Origin: Butyricimonas muris
GTDB taxonomy: Bacteria; Bacteroidota; Bacteroidia; Bacteroidales; Marinifilaceae
Assembly: GCF_046365375.1 (NCBI RefSeq)
Contig: NZ_JBKEIT010000006.1
Location: 291,706-355,705, forward strand
Reading direction: 5' to 3'
DNA length: 64,000 bases
The notes below the pieces were generated by a model. The model was not told the DNA's origin and ran no database searches. It saw nothing but the letters and a program-made list of their open reading frames with translations. Position numbers and translations under genes: made by a program. Position 1 is the stretch's first letter. The number at the start of each line of letters is the position of its first letter. This document shows, piece by piece, positions 17,646-25,753 of this stretch.

Positions 17646-17821
17646 TTATAATGTGAATAATTATTACACTGAATCATCGGGTGACAAAATTAGGGTATTT
17701 GTTTAGAATAGAAAACAAAATCGATTTTAGATTTTAAAAGGTTTCTCTCGCGTTCGTGTTAATGTAATAAAAATAATATGTATAAATAATGAATTTTATT
17801 TGTAGTTGATATATATCATCT

Positions 17822-17865
17822 CCTATTCAATTCCCATTCAACTCCTATTCAAAGCCTATTATAAA
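17822..17865. repeat. Four 11-base phased direct repeats
   Basis: The units read CCTATTCAATT, CCCATTCAACT, CCTATTCAAAG and CCTATTATAAA. The 11-base period is close to one helical turn, so the units present the same face. They lie about 170 bases upstream of the etfB -33 box. Confidence 0.6.
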
Positions 17866-18031
17866 GGTATAAGAATAGAATTTAAATTGAAATAGTATAA
17901 AAATTATTAATACTGAAATTTATAGTATATACGTTATTCTTTCACGTGGAATAACTGATTGTGTCGAGAGCTGTTTTTGAACGGGGTAGAAAATATTTTC
18001 CCGTTATGATATCGAGAGTTGAAGTTAAAAT

Positions 18032-18062
18032 TTTGTATTTCTAAGTTGAAATAGTATCTTTA
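18032..18062 (+). promoter_or_regulatory. Promoter of the etfB-etfA-acd operon
   Basis: TTTG at 18032-18035 and TATCTTTA at 18055-18062 are 19 bases apart. There is one mismatch from TAnnTTTG. The leader to the etfB start is about 120 bases. Confidence 0.55.
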
Positions 18063-18191
18063 CACGCTAAAATTTTATATAGTATTGAAAATAACTGGTA
18101 TATGAAGTATTCCGTGTTGTGTGCCTTGCACTGTCGGTTGTGAATGAAGAGAATATTTCATGTCGCTTAAAACATAAAATTGGATATTAAT

Positions 18192-19064
18192 ATGAAAGGA
18201 CTAAAAATTGTTGTTCTTGCTAAGCAGGTTCCCGATACAAGAAACGTGGGGAAAGATGCGATGAAGGCAGACGGAACTGTAAACAGGGCAGCTTTACCTG
18301 CCATCTTCAATCCGGAGGATTTAAATGCTTTAGAGCAAGCTTTAAGATTAAAAGATACAATTGAAGGAACTACTGTTCACGTGTTGACGATGGGACCGGG
18401 GCGTGCCGCCGAAATCATCAGAGAGGCGATGTACAGGGGTGCGGATGGCGGTTACTTGTTGTCGGATAGGGCATTTGCCGGTTCTGACACGTTAGCGACT
18501 TCTTATGCCTTATCTTGTGCTTTACGTAACTTGGAATATGACGTGATTATTTGTGGTCGTCAAGCGATTGACGGTGACACCGCGCAGGTAGGTCCGCAGG
18601 TGGCCGAGAAATTGGGATTGCCGCAGGTAACTTACGCGGAGGAAATACAGAAATGTGACGGGAATGTGCTCACGATTAAACGTCGCTTGGAAAGAGGTAT
18701 CGAGGTGGTAACTTGCCCGCTTCCCTGCGTGGTAACGGTGAACGGTTCTGCAGCCGAGTGTCGCCCGAGAAATGCCCGTTTCGTGATGAAATACAAAAAC
18801 GCGAAAGGCACTCAAGAGGCTCAAGATGCCAACGAGGATTATTTCGCGCTGGTGAACGAACGTCCCTATTTGAAGTTGACGGAGTGGAGCGTGAACGACG
18901 TGGAGAGTAATCCTGCGGATCTCGGTTTGAGCGGTTCGCCTACCAAGGTGAAAAACATCGAGAACGTGGTGTTCCAAGCAAAAGAGGCAAAAGTGCTCTC
19001 CGGCACGGATGTGGAAATCGATGCCATGATGAAAGAGTTGATAACGAATCATACAATTGGATGA
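18192..19064 (+). CDS. etfB: Electron transfer flavoprotein subunit beta
   Basis: EtfB binds AMP or an FAD and, with EtfA, moves electrons to or from acyl-CoA dehydrogenase. The ATG at 18192 (MKGLKIVVLAKQVPDT) gives 290 residues; a TTG 12 bases upstream is less likely. Family motifs are KQVPDTRNVG (about 10-19), NPEDLNALEQALRLKD (about 41-56), GRQAIDGDTAQVGPQVAE (about 118-135) and the C-terminal RRLERGIEVVTCPLPCVVTV region. It is the first gene of an operon with etfA and an acyl-CoA dehydrogenase. That combination is typical of crotonyl-CoA reduction in butyrate formers, where Etf may bifurcate electrons between butyryl-CoA dehydrogenase and ferredoxin. Bifurcation is an inference. Confidence 0.95.
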   Translation: MKGLKIVVLAKQVPDTRNVGKDAMKADGTVNRAALPAIFNPEDLNALEQALRLKDTIEGTTVHVLTMGPGRAAEIIREAMYRGADGGYLLSDRAFAGSDTLATSYALSCALRNLEYDVIICGRQAIDGDTAQVGPQVAEKLGLPQVTYAEEIQKCDGNVLTIKRRLERGIEVVTCPLPCVVTVNGSAAECRPRNARFVMKYKNAKGTQEAQDANEDYFALVNERPYLKLTEWSVNDVESNPADLGLSGSPTKVKNIENVVFQAKEAKVLSGTDVEIDAMMKELITNHTIG

Positions 19065-19160
19065 TTTTAGATTTTAAATTGTAAATTTTAAATTGCTATC
19101 CCGGGTGATTGCGGTTTGAATCTATGAAATCTAAAATCTAAAATCTAAAATCTAAAATAA
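19065..19160. repeat. A-word inverted repeat inside the etf operon
   Basis: Forward words (TTTTAGATTTTAAATTGTAA) at 19065-19095 are followed by a GC-richer spacer containing CCCGGGTGATTGCGG. Four tandem AATCTAAA-type words at about 19128-19158 follow. In the mRNA the two halves would pair as an AU-rich hairpin between etfB and etfA. Confidence 0.7.
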
Positions 19161-19161
19161 T

Positions 19162-20181
19162 ATGAACAGTGTATTTGTATATTGCGAGATAGAAGAGGGG
19201 GTAGTTGCCGACGTGAGCCTTGAGTTGCTGACGAAAGGTCGTGCCCTTGCAACAAGATTGGGTGTGAAGCTTGAGGCTATTGCGCTCGGACATAACTTGA
19301 AAGGTATAGAGAAACAGGTATTTCCTTACGGGGTTGATGTAGTTTGGGTGGGCGACGATGCCCGTTTGGCTCCTTATACGACGCTGCCTCACACGAAGAT
19401 GTTGGTTCGTTTGTTTGATGCGGAGAAACCACAGATTGCTTTGATGGGGGCTACCAGCGTGGGACGTGATTTGGGGCCTCGCGTGTCTTCTGCTTTACAT
19501 AGCGGTTTGACTGCCGATTGCACGAGCCTTGAAATCGGGGAATACACGGATGCCAAGAGCGGTAAGAAATACGAGAATCTGTTGTACCAGATTCGACCTG
19601 CTTTCGGGGGAAATATCGTGGCTACTATCGTGAACCCGGATTGCCGCCCGCAGATGGCTACCGTTCGCGAGGGGGTAATGAAAAAAGAGATTGTCGATCC
19701 GCAATATAAAGGTGAGATAAAGAATTTGAACATCGACGAGTATCTGGACGATACGGATATGGTCGTGAAGGTGATAGAGCGCCAGATGGAGAAATCCAAG
19801 GTGAACATCAAGGGAGCCCCGATTATCGTTGCCGGAGGATACGGCGTGGGTTCCAAGGAGAATTTTGCTTTGTTGCATGAACTGGCTTCCGTGTTAGGCG
19901 GGGAAGTGGGTGCTTCGCGTGCTGCCGTGGATGCCGGGTTCTGTGAACACGAGCGCCAGATCGGACAGACGGGTACCACGGTACGTCCTAAATTATACAT
20001 CGCTTGCGGTATCTCCGGACAGATACAGCATACTGCCGGAATGGAAGAGTCTTCCATGGTTATAGCGATCAACACGGACGCGGATGCCCCGATTAATAAA
20101 TTTGCTGATTACGTGATCACGGGTGACCTGAACGTGGTAATTCCGAAAATGATCCAGTATTACAAGAAAAACAGCAAGTAG
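19162..20181 (+). CDS. etfA: Electron transfer flavoprotein subunit alpha
   Basis: EtfA carries the FAD-binding C-terminal domain of the flavoprotein. The 339 residues include the signature GGYGVGSKENFALLHELA (about 226-243), then GASRAAVDAGF, RQIGQTGTTVRP and GISGQIQHTAGMEESS (about 288-303), all of which surround FAD. INTDADAPINKFADYVITGD closes the domain. It follows etfB by 97 bases that contain an A-word repeat. The partner dehydrogenase follows after a second such repeat. Confidence 0.96.
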   Translation: MNSVFVYCEIEEGVVADVSLELLTKGRALATRLGVKLEAIALGHNLKGIEKQVFPYGVDVVWVGDDARLAPYTTLPHTKMLVRLFDAEKPQIALMGATSVGRDLGPRVSSALHSGLTADCTSLEIGEYTDAKSGKKYENLLYQIRPAFGGNIVATIVNPDCRPQMATVREGVMKKEIVDPQYKGEIKNLNIDEYLDDTDMVVKVIERQMEKSKVNIKGAPIIVAGGYGVGSKENFALLHELASVLGGEVGASRAAVDAGFCEHERQIGQTGTTVRPKLYIACGISGQIQHTAGMEESSMVIAINTDADAPINKFADYVITGDLNVVIPKMIQYYKKNSK

Positions 20182-20184
20182 ACG

Positions 20185-20280
20185 ATTGTAAATTTTAGAT
20201 TGTAAATTTTAAATTCCTGAACCGTGGATTTTTGAGCATCAATCTAAAATCTAAAATCTAAAATTTAAAATTTAAAATTG
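20185..20280. repeat. A-word inverted repeat inside the etf operon
   Basis: Forward words (GATTGTAAATTTTAGATTGT) at 20185-20215 and reverse words (AATCTAAAATCTAAAATCTA and AATTTAAAATTTAAAATT) at 20242-20280 flank a spacer of about 27 bases. The arrangement is the same as at 19065-19160. Confidence 0.7.
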
Positions 20281-20288
20281 AAAAAGGT

Positions 20289-21995
20289 ATGGCAAATTTC
20301 TATACAGATAACGAGGATTTGAAGTTCCACTTGGGACATCCTTTGATGAAAAAGATCGTCGCGTTGAAAGAACGGAATTTCGAGGAGGCGGGAAAATGTG
20401 ATATCGCTCCCCGTGATTTCGAGGATGCGATGGATAACTATGATAGAGTGTTGGAGATCGTGGGGGACATTTGTGGTAACGTGATCGCCGAGAATGCGGA
20501 AGAGGTTGACCACGAGGGACCGCAAGTGATTGACGGTCGCGTGAAATACGCTCGCGGAACACAAGAGAATCACGACGTGTTGACACAAGCCGGTTTGTAC
20601 GGTATGTCATTGCCGCGTGAGTATGACGGGTTGAACTTCCCGATGGTTCCTTATGTAATGGCTGCCGAGTTGGTTTCCCGCGGTGACGGCGGATTCGCCA
20701 ATATCTGGGGATTGCAGGATTGTGCCGAAACGATTCACGAGTTTGCCAGCGAGGAGCAAAAACGTGAATTTTTGCCTCGTGCCGCGAAAGGCGATACTTA
20801 CGCGATGGACTTGACCGAGCCGGATGCAGGGTCGGATTTGCAATCCGTGCAATTGAAAGCGACTTATTGCGATAAGACCAAGAAATGGTACTTGAACGGT
20901 GTGAAACGCTTTATCACGAACGGTGATGCTCAAATCTCGTTGGTTTTGGCACGTTCGGAAGAAGGTACGCATGACGGTCGCGGTTTGTCCATGTTTATTT
21001 ATGACAAGGCTGACGGCGGAATGACTGTTCGTCGTATTGAAAATAAATTAGGTATCAAGGGTTCCCCGACTTGCGAGCTAGTATTCAAGGATGCGCCTGC
21101 CGTGTTGGTGGGTGAGCGTAAGCTGGGATTGATCAAGTACGTGATGTCGTTGATGAACGGTGCCCGTCTGGGCGTGGGAGCTCAATCGGTAGGTATCGCG
21201 GAAGCAGCTTATCGTGAAGGTTTGAAATACGCCGGGGAAAGACGTCAGTTCGGTAAGGCTATCATAGAATTCCCAGCCGTGTACGAGATGTTGACCAATA
21301 TGGAAGCCAAGTTGCACGGTGCTCGTGCCATATTGTACGAGACCAGCCGTTTCGTGGATATGTACAAGGCTTACACGCATATTGCCAACGAGCGTACATT
21401 GAATAAAGAGGAGCGCGAGGAGATGAAGAAATACCAGAAATTGGCGGATGTTTTCACCCCGCTTCTGAAATTATTCTCCAGCGAGTACGCTAACGAGATA
21501 GCTTATGATGCGTTACAGATTCACGGTGGGTCAGGATTCATGAAGGACTACCCGATCGAGCGTCTGGTACGTGATGCCCGTATCACGAATATATACGAGG
21601 GAACTTCTCAATTGCAGGTTGTGGCTGCTATCCGCGGTGTAACAACAGGACAGTACGCCAAGCATATCCGTGAAGAATACGAGAAAGCTCCTATTTGCCC
21701 GGAGCAGGAGTTCGTGCGTGAAACTTTAAGAGGCATGACTGCCGCCTACGAGGCTGCCGTGACGAAAGTTACCGCTGTCGGGGAAACGGAATACGTGGAC
21801 TTCCATGCTCGCCGTCTGGTGGAAATGGCAGGGTATATCATTATCGGTTACTTATTGTTGATTGATTCTCAGTGGGATGGCCGTTTCGCGAAATCAGCCG
21901 AGATATTCGTGAAATACGGACAGGCAAAAGTTGCGGGATACGCGGCTTTTATCAATGATTTCGAATTGAAAGATTTGGGAATGTACAAGAAATAA
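20289..21995 (+). CDS. Acyl-CoA dehydrogenase (probable butyryl-CoA dehydrogenase)
   Basis: This 568-residue FAD enzyme has the acyl-CoA dehydrogenase fold plus an extra C-terminal region of about 150 residues, seen in the larger Bacteroidota members. Motifs are DLTEPDAGSDLQSV (about 178-191), RFITNGDAQISLVLAR near 206-221, GERRQFGKAI near 317-326 and QIHGGSGFMKDYPIERLVRDARI (about 413-435). IYEGTSQLQ near 438-446 contains the glutamate at the usual catalytic-base position of short-chain dehydrogenases. Clustering with etfBA supports a role as the butyryl-CoA dehydrogenase of butyrate formation, using the Etf pair as redox partner. A role in amino-acid or fatty-acid breakdown is the alternative. 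Confidence 0.9.
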   Translation: MANFYTDNEDLKFHLGHPLMKKIVALKERNFEEAGKCDIAPRDFEDAMDNYDRVLEIVGDICGNVIAENAEEVDHEGPQVIDGRVKYARGTQENHDVLTQAGLYGMSLPREYDGLNFPMVPYVMAAELVSRGDGGFANIWGLQDCAETIHEFASEEQKREFLPRAAKGDTYAMDLTEPDAGSDLQSVQLKATYCDKTKKWYLNGVKRFITNGDAQISLVLARSEEGTHDGRGLSMFIYDKADGGMTVRRIENKLGIKGSPTCELVFKDAPAVLVGERKLGLIKYVMSLMNGARLGVGAQSVGIAEAAYREGLKYAGERRQFGKAIIEFPAVYEMLTNMEAKLHGARAILYETSRFVDMYKAYTHIANERTLNKEEREEMKKYQKLADVFTPLLKLFSSEYANEIAYDALQIHGGSGFMKDYPIERLVRDARITNIYEGTSQLQVVAAIRGVTTGQYAKHIREEYEKAPICPEQEFVRETLRGMTAAYEAAVTKVTAVGETEYVDFHARRLVEMAGYIIIGYLLLIDSQWDGRFAKSAEIFVKYGQAKVAGYAAFINDFELKDLGMYKK

Positions 21996-22021
21996 CGCAT
22001 TTCTAAAATTACAAAATACGT

Positions 22022-22056
22022 GAAGAGATCGTTCCGAATGGAGCGATCTCTTTTTT
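22022..22056 (+). terminator. Terminator of the etf operon
   Basis: AGAGATCGTTCC pairs with GGAGCGATCTCT (one G-U) around GAAT, followed by six T. Confidence 0.88.
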
Positions 22057-22173
22057 ATCTCCACTCTTCCGGGGTCCCCCCTTGAAAGCCTGCTCTTGGA
22101 AAATTGTTTTTACAACTGTTTCGTTTTCTAAAAAAAAATAGTGTTTTTTTTTACACGAATATGATTAAAACAT

Positions 22174-22181
22174 TATCTTTG
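22174..22181 (+). promoter_or_regulatory. Probable -7 box for module copy 1
   Basis: TATCTTTG matches TAnnTTTG. The -33 position is a T tract without G, so the promoter is weak or activator-dependent. It lies about 80 bases before the preferred start codon. Confidence 0.45.
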
Positions 22182-22262
22182 CTATTGTAAATCATTGATT
22201 TGCAGAGTATTGAAATGATCAGAAATGGCTCTGGGAGGGCAGAGTCGTTAATTTGTAATTGT

Positions 22263-23471
22263 ATGAACGGGATAAAAAAGTCTATTTATAATGTTTTTTA
22301 TAAAACGTCAGGAGTATGTTTTATACTTTTCTGTACGATTGACTTTTTATACGCCCAAGGGACAGACGACGTGGTGAACGCGTTGGTGAATGCAGGGTAC
22401 GAAAATGTCAGTCGGGAAATAGGGGAGACGGAAGAGGTAATCATGTTTGAGAATACATTGTGGCGGGCGAACGGGGACGGTATAAGAGAAGCCATTAAAC
22501 TTATAGAATTATATCCGGTGACCCCGGGAAAAGGACGGCGGGTGGTCGTTCTGAGAAACAAGGTGCCACAGGTATCATTGTTGCTCCGTCCGGGAGAAGC
22601 TGCCGGGATAGGATGGAATGTCAGTTATGAACTGGGGGATTCATGGAAAAAGGTTCACGATAAAAAACTTGCCAATAATTCCCGTTGGAAAGCGGATTTG
22701 GTATTCTACCCGCAATTCTCTTTACGTAACCAGAAGTTCCACAAGATATACGATGTGTTGTTCAATATCGCCCCGGCGTTGGAAATTGTTCCGTTCCGGG
22801 GAACGAAAATCACGGGACAGGTTATTATCCCGGTTTTCAACGAGTTCGGCGGATTGTACGATGATGTGCGTCCCGGCTATATTACCGTGCAACAGAATTT
22901 TAGAGTGGAAAACGTGTTTCTTCAAGCAACGGTGGGGAATTTCAATCAAAACCGCTGGGGAATGGATTTGAGTTTTTTCCGTCCTTTTACAAAGGGCTGG
23001 TTGCAATATTTCGCGATAAAAGGGGGAGTCGGGTTGACGGGTTCTTCTTACTTTATAGATTGGAATTGGCATTATGGTCCCACGAAACTCTTTACGTGGA
23101 ACGTCGGGGGAAGTTATTATAACCCGCAATATAACGTGCTTTGCGAGGTGCGGGTGGAGAAATTTCTTGCCGGGGATATCGGGGTGCGGGCAGATATGAC
23201 GCGCCATTTCAGGCGTGCCTCTATCGGCTTTTACGTTATGAAAAATGACTATGATAATCTGGATGGCGGATTTCATTTCTCGATATTGATTCCACCGATG
23301 AAGTACAAGAGGAAGCGGGTGAGAGTAACCCCGGCTAAATACTTTAATATGGAATACAAAGCAGCCGGATTATTCTTTAACGGGAAGTCCTATAAAACGA
23401 ATCCGGGACAGAATAAAGCGGAGGAGAACTTTAACCCGTATTACATAAAATCACAAATACAGAATAACTAA
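22263..23471 (+). CDS. YjbH C-terminal-half-like outer membrane protein (module copy 1, gene a)
   Basis: The start at 22263 gives 402 residues with a signal peptide ending at FLYAQ (about residue 31). Upstream in-frame ATGs add unconserved sequence. Residues 35-110 (DDVVNALVNAGYENVS, then FENTLWRANG and RRVVVLRN) resemble the linker domain in the middle of YjbH-type exopolysaccharide proteins. The rest is beta-rich and outer-membrane-like. Near residues 315-350, KFLAGDIGVRADMTRHF and IGFYVM match the last strands of YjbH. The first half of YjbH is encoded separately at 24958, two genes on. It is 34 bases longer upstream than its paralogue at 27683 and otherwise colinear. The role is probably in surface polysaccharide or envelope structure. 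The split-YjbH reading rests on remembered family patterns. Confidence 0.7.
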   Translation: MNGIKKSIYNVFYKTSGVCFILFCTIDFLYAQGTDDVVNALVNAGYENVSREIGETEEVIMFENTLWRANGDGIREAIKLIELYPVTPGKGRRVVVLRNKVPQVSLLLRPGEAAGIGWNVSYELGDSWKKVHDKKLANNSRWKADLVFYPQFSLRNQKFHKIYDVLFNIAPALEIVPFRGTKITGQVIIPVFNEFGGLYDDVRPGYITVQQNFRVENVFLQATVGNFNQNRWGMDLSFFRPFTKGWLQYFAIKGGVGLTGSSYFIDWNWHYGPTKLFTWNVGGSYYNPQYNVLCEVRVEKFLAGDIGVRADMTRHFRRASIGFYVMKNDYDNLDGGFHFSILIPPMKYKRKRVRVTPAKYFNMEYKAAGLFFNGKSYKTNPGQNKAEENFNPYYIKSQIQNN

Positions 23472-23562
23472 TAACTTAAATTAAAAGCAGAAAGCAAGTA
23501 AAATAGTAAACAAAATCAGGAAATAATAAGTTAAACAAGTGTAAACCTTTATAAATGAAAGA

Positions 23563-24915
23563 ATGATGAGAAAAGAAGTAAAACATTTTGGTATGAGCGC
23601 GAAAGCTATACTAATGGTAATGGTTGTCTTCGGAACGCTTTTCGCTAGCTGTTACACGAAGGATGATATTCCGGTGGTTCAGGTACCGGAGGAAGTTCCC
23701 AACAAGTACATTATCGAAGGTACGATTGTAGCCAACACGAATGGAGTTTTGGAAACTTTGAAAGGAGTTACCGTGACCAGCGACAAGAACGGCGTTGTTT
23801 CGTCGGGAGATGCTAACTTTATTGTTACAGTGGGCAGTCCTGATACTTACACGTTATCATTGAGTAAGACGGGATACGATCCTATTTCTTACAAAGTGGT
23901 TGTTCCGAGCGCGGGCGACAAGATTACCGGACAATTGATTTCCGTGAATGTACAATTGACGATGTATCGCGAGAATACCTCGAATCCGGGTACCGGAGAA
24001 GTTGGTGTAGACGGTGGAAACGTGGTAAACGGAAACGGTACGTTGACGATTCCTGCCGGGGCTCTTACAGCGAACACGACGATCACCATGAGTGTTAATG
24101 ATGATGTGAAACAAGCTGTTGAGGTAACCGGTTCGCAAGAGGCTGCCGCTCAATTCCTGTTGGGTGAGTTCGGTCCCGGCGGAACGAAATTCCTTGCTCC
24201 TGTGGATTGGAGTGTAGCGTATGACGCTTTGTCTGATTTTTATTTGGCAAACACGCAATTACAATACAGGGCGAATAACAATGCCGGTGACTGGACGGTT
24301 ATGACTGATGGTATTGTTTATGACAATGATAATGATAAGTACAATGTATCATTAACCCACTTCTCTCAATACCGTATGGTATACTTGGCAAGCGGAATGA
24401 CGTTGGATGCTGTTACAGAAACTCTTCCGGCTATCGCGACAATCTTGAATACGAATCCTTCACCTGCTTCGATCACTGAAATTCCTTACAAGAAATACGA
24501 GGGTGCCGAGTTGACTTTAGGTGACGGATGGAATAATATCACGAATGCTTCTGATCAACAACAAATCGAGGAACTGGTGAAGAATGCCGTTATGGCTAAA
24601 GTAAACGTATCGGAATTTAAAGCATCTATCGGTGAGCCGGTTGCTGCTAACTATGTATTGAGGGATCCGATCACGTTACCGTACGATTATCACTTGTTGT
24701 CCAAAGGAGAACAATCCATGGATTACTACGTGTTCACGTTCAAAGTATACAAGAAAGCGGACAACGCGGCTGTCGAGTTGAAAGTGAACGTGAAGGTGGC
24801 AGGTAAAGTTTCTATTTTCGTGGAAATGGATTATTGTGGAGCACATCATACTCACGGAAGCTGCGGACACGTGTATCACGGTGGTGCCGGCGGTGGTATG
24901 GTTATAGGAGATTAA
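23563..24915 (+). CDS. Lipoprotein with carboxypeptidase-regulatory-like domain and His/Gly tail (copy 1, gene b)
   Basis: This 450-residue lipoprotein has its lipobox at FASC, with the lipidated Cys at residue 30, followed by YTKDDIPV as in the paralogue. Residues 48-115 look like one carboxypeptidase-regulatory-like beta-sandwich (SKTGYDPISYKVVVP). Residues 145-275 hold a segment of the type GTLTIPAGALTANTTIT, then GEFGPGGTKFLAPVDW and LTHFSQYRMV, resembling ZU5-like modules. The last 25 residues are rich in His and Gly (AHHTHGSCGHVYHGGAGGG), a plausible metal-binding tail or C-terminal signal. The second ATG (23566) is an equal start. It sits between the two halves of the YjbH-like protein. 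Confidence 0.75.
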   Translation: MMRKEVKHFGMSAKAILMVMVVFGTLFASCYTKDDIPVVQVPEEVPNKYIIEGTIVANTNGVLETLKGVTVTSDKNGVVSSGDANFIVTVGSPDTYTLSLSKTGYDPISYKVVVPSAGDKITGQLISVNVQLTMYRENTSNPGTGEVGVDGGNVVNGNGTLTIPAGALTANTTITMSVNDDVKQAVEVTGSQEAAAQFLLGEFGPGGTKFLAPVDWSVAYDALSDFYLANTQLQYRANNNAGDWTVMTDGIVYDNDNDKYNVSLTHFSQYRMVYLASGMTLDAVTETLPAIATILNTNPSPASITEIPYKKYEGAELTLGDGWNNITNASDQQQIEELVKNAVMAKVNVSEFKASIGEPVAANYVLRDPITLPYDYHLLSKGEQSMDYYVFTFKVYKKADNAAVELKVNVKVAGKVSIFVEMDYCGAHHTHGSCGHVYHGGAGGGMVIGD

Positions 24916-24957
24916 TTTAGAAAAGGAATCGAACGTTAAGTTAAATCCGGAAGCAAA

Positions 24958-25719
24958 ATGTCATTGATATTGAATATGAAAAGGGTGTTACTCGCGAGTA
25001 TATTTATCTTGAGCACTTTCATGCTTTCGGCACAATTAACGTCGGGTACGACCGGATTGTTGAACAGTCCGTCTGCCGATATGCAACCTGACAAGACGGT
25101 GATGCTCGGTGGAAATTTTTTGCACGACCGGATAACCCCGAACGGGTTCCCGTATAACACGTACAACTATTTCTTGAATATCACGTTCTTGCCTTTCCTC
25201 GAAGTGGCTTACACGTGTACCTTGTTTAAGGCTACCGACAAGTTTGTCCCAGAAAAGAAAGGGAGGTTTGTCAATCAGGATCGTGCTTTTTCTGTTCGTT
25301 TACGAGCGCTGACGGAGAGGAAATATCGTCCGGCTATTGTTCTCGGGTCTAACGACCTGTACACGCAAAGCAACGGGGGAGGGATTATGACGGAGGAATC
25401 CAATAATCAATATTTCAACAAGTTCTACTTGGCCGCGACGAAACACGTGAACATCACGAAAACAGAACAGGTCGGATTGCATTTAGCGTATCAGTACAAC
25501 AGACGGGCGTCCAATCGCCTGAATGGGTTTTCCGGGGGAATTAGTTATAAGCCCTCGTTTGCTCCCAACTTGAATCTGATCGTGCAGCATGATTCGAAAA
25601 GTTTCTTTGTAGGTGCCAACTACCTGCTCTTGAAGCATCTTTTTATGCAAGTTGTTTTGCAGGACGGGCAATATTTTTCGGGAGGGCTGGCATACAAGAT
25701 TTATTTGAAAGGTAAATAA
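24958..25719 (+). CDS. YjbH N-terminal-half-like outer membrane protein (copy 1, gene c)
   Basis: This 253-residue protein has a signal peptide ending near FMLSAQ. The mature N-terminus TSGTTGLLNSPSADMQPDKT, then NYFLNITFLPFLEVAYTCTLF, then FSVRLRALTERKYRPAIVLG, follows the order of strands at the start of YjbH proteins (PF06082: GLxxxPTxxM, FPWLExxxRYT, KFRLxxExxxxPxVAVG). The protein stops where the YjbH linker domain would begin, and that domain is encoded upstream at 22263. An ATG at 24976 is an alternative start. It is probably an outer-membrane barrel acting with genes a, b and d. Confidence 0.78.
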   Translation: MSLILNMKRVLLASIFILSTFMLSAQLTSGTTGLLNSPSADMQPDKTVMLGGNFLHDRITPNGFPYNTYNYFLNITFLPFLEVAYTCTLFKATDKFVPEKKGRFVNQDRAFSVRLRALTERKYRPAIVLGSNDLYTQSNGGGIMTEESNNQYFNKFYLAATKHVNITKTEQVGLHLAYQYNRRASNRLNGFSGGISYKPSFAPNLNLIVQHDSKSFFVGANYLLLKHLFMQVVLQDGQYFSGGLAYKIYLKGK

Positions 25720-25753
25720 CGAGGAATTTGATAAAACTATAAATATTAATAGA

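Larger units (their letters stand above)
17646..18191. other. Long AT-rich intergenic region between lpdA and etfB
   Basis: This is about 545 bases with no credible gene. It contains four phased 11-base direct repeats at 17822-17865 and the etfB promoter at 18032-18062. The part next to lpdA presumably holds that gene's promoter on the minus strand, but no clean box was found. Confidence 0.6.

Noticed and set aside
17822..17865. Direct repeats considered as a CRISPR array
   Set aside because: Units are only 11 bases with no spacers, and no cas genes are present. The same applies to 63392-63435.
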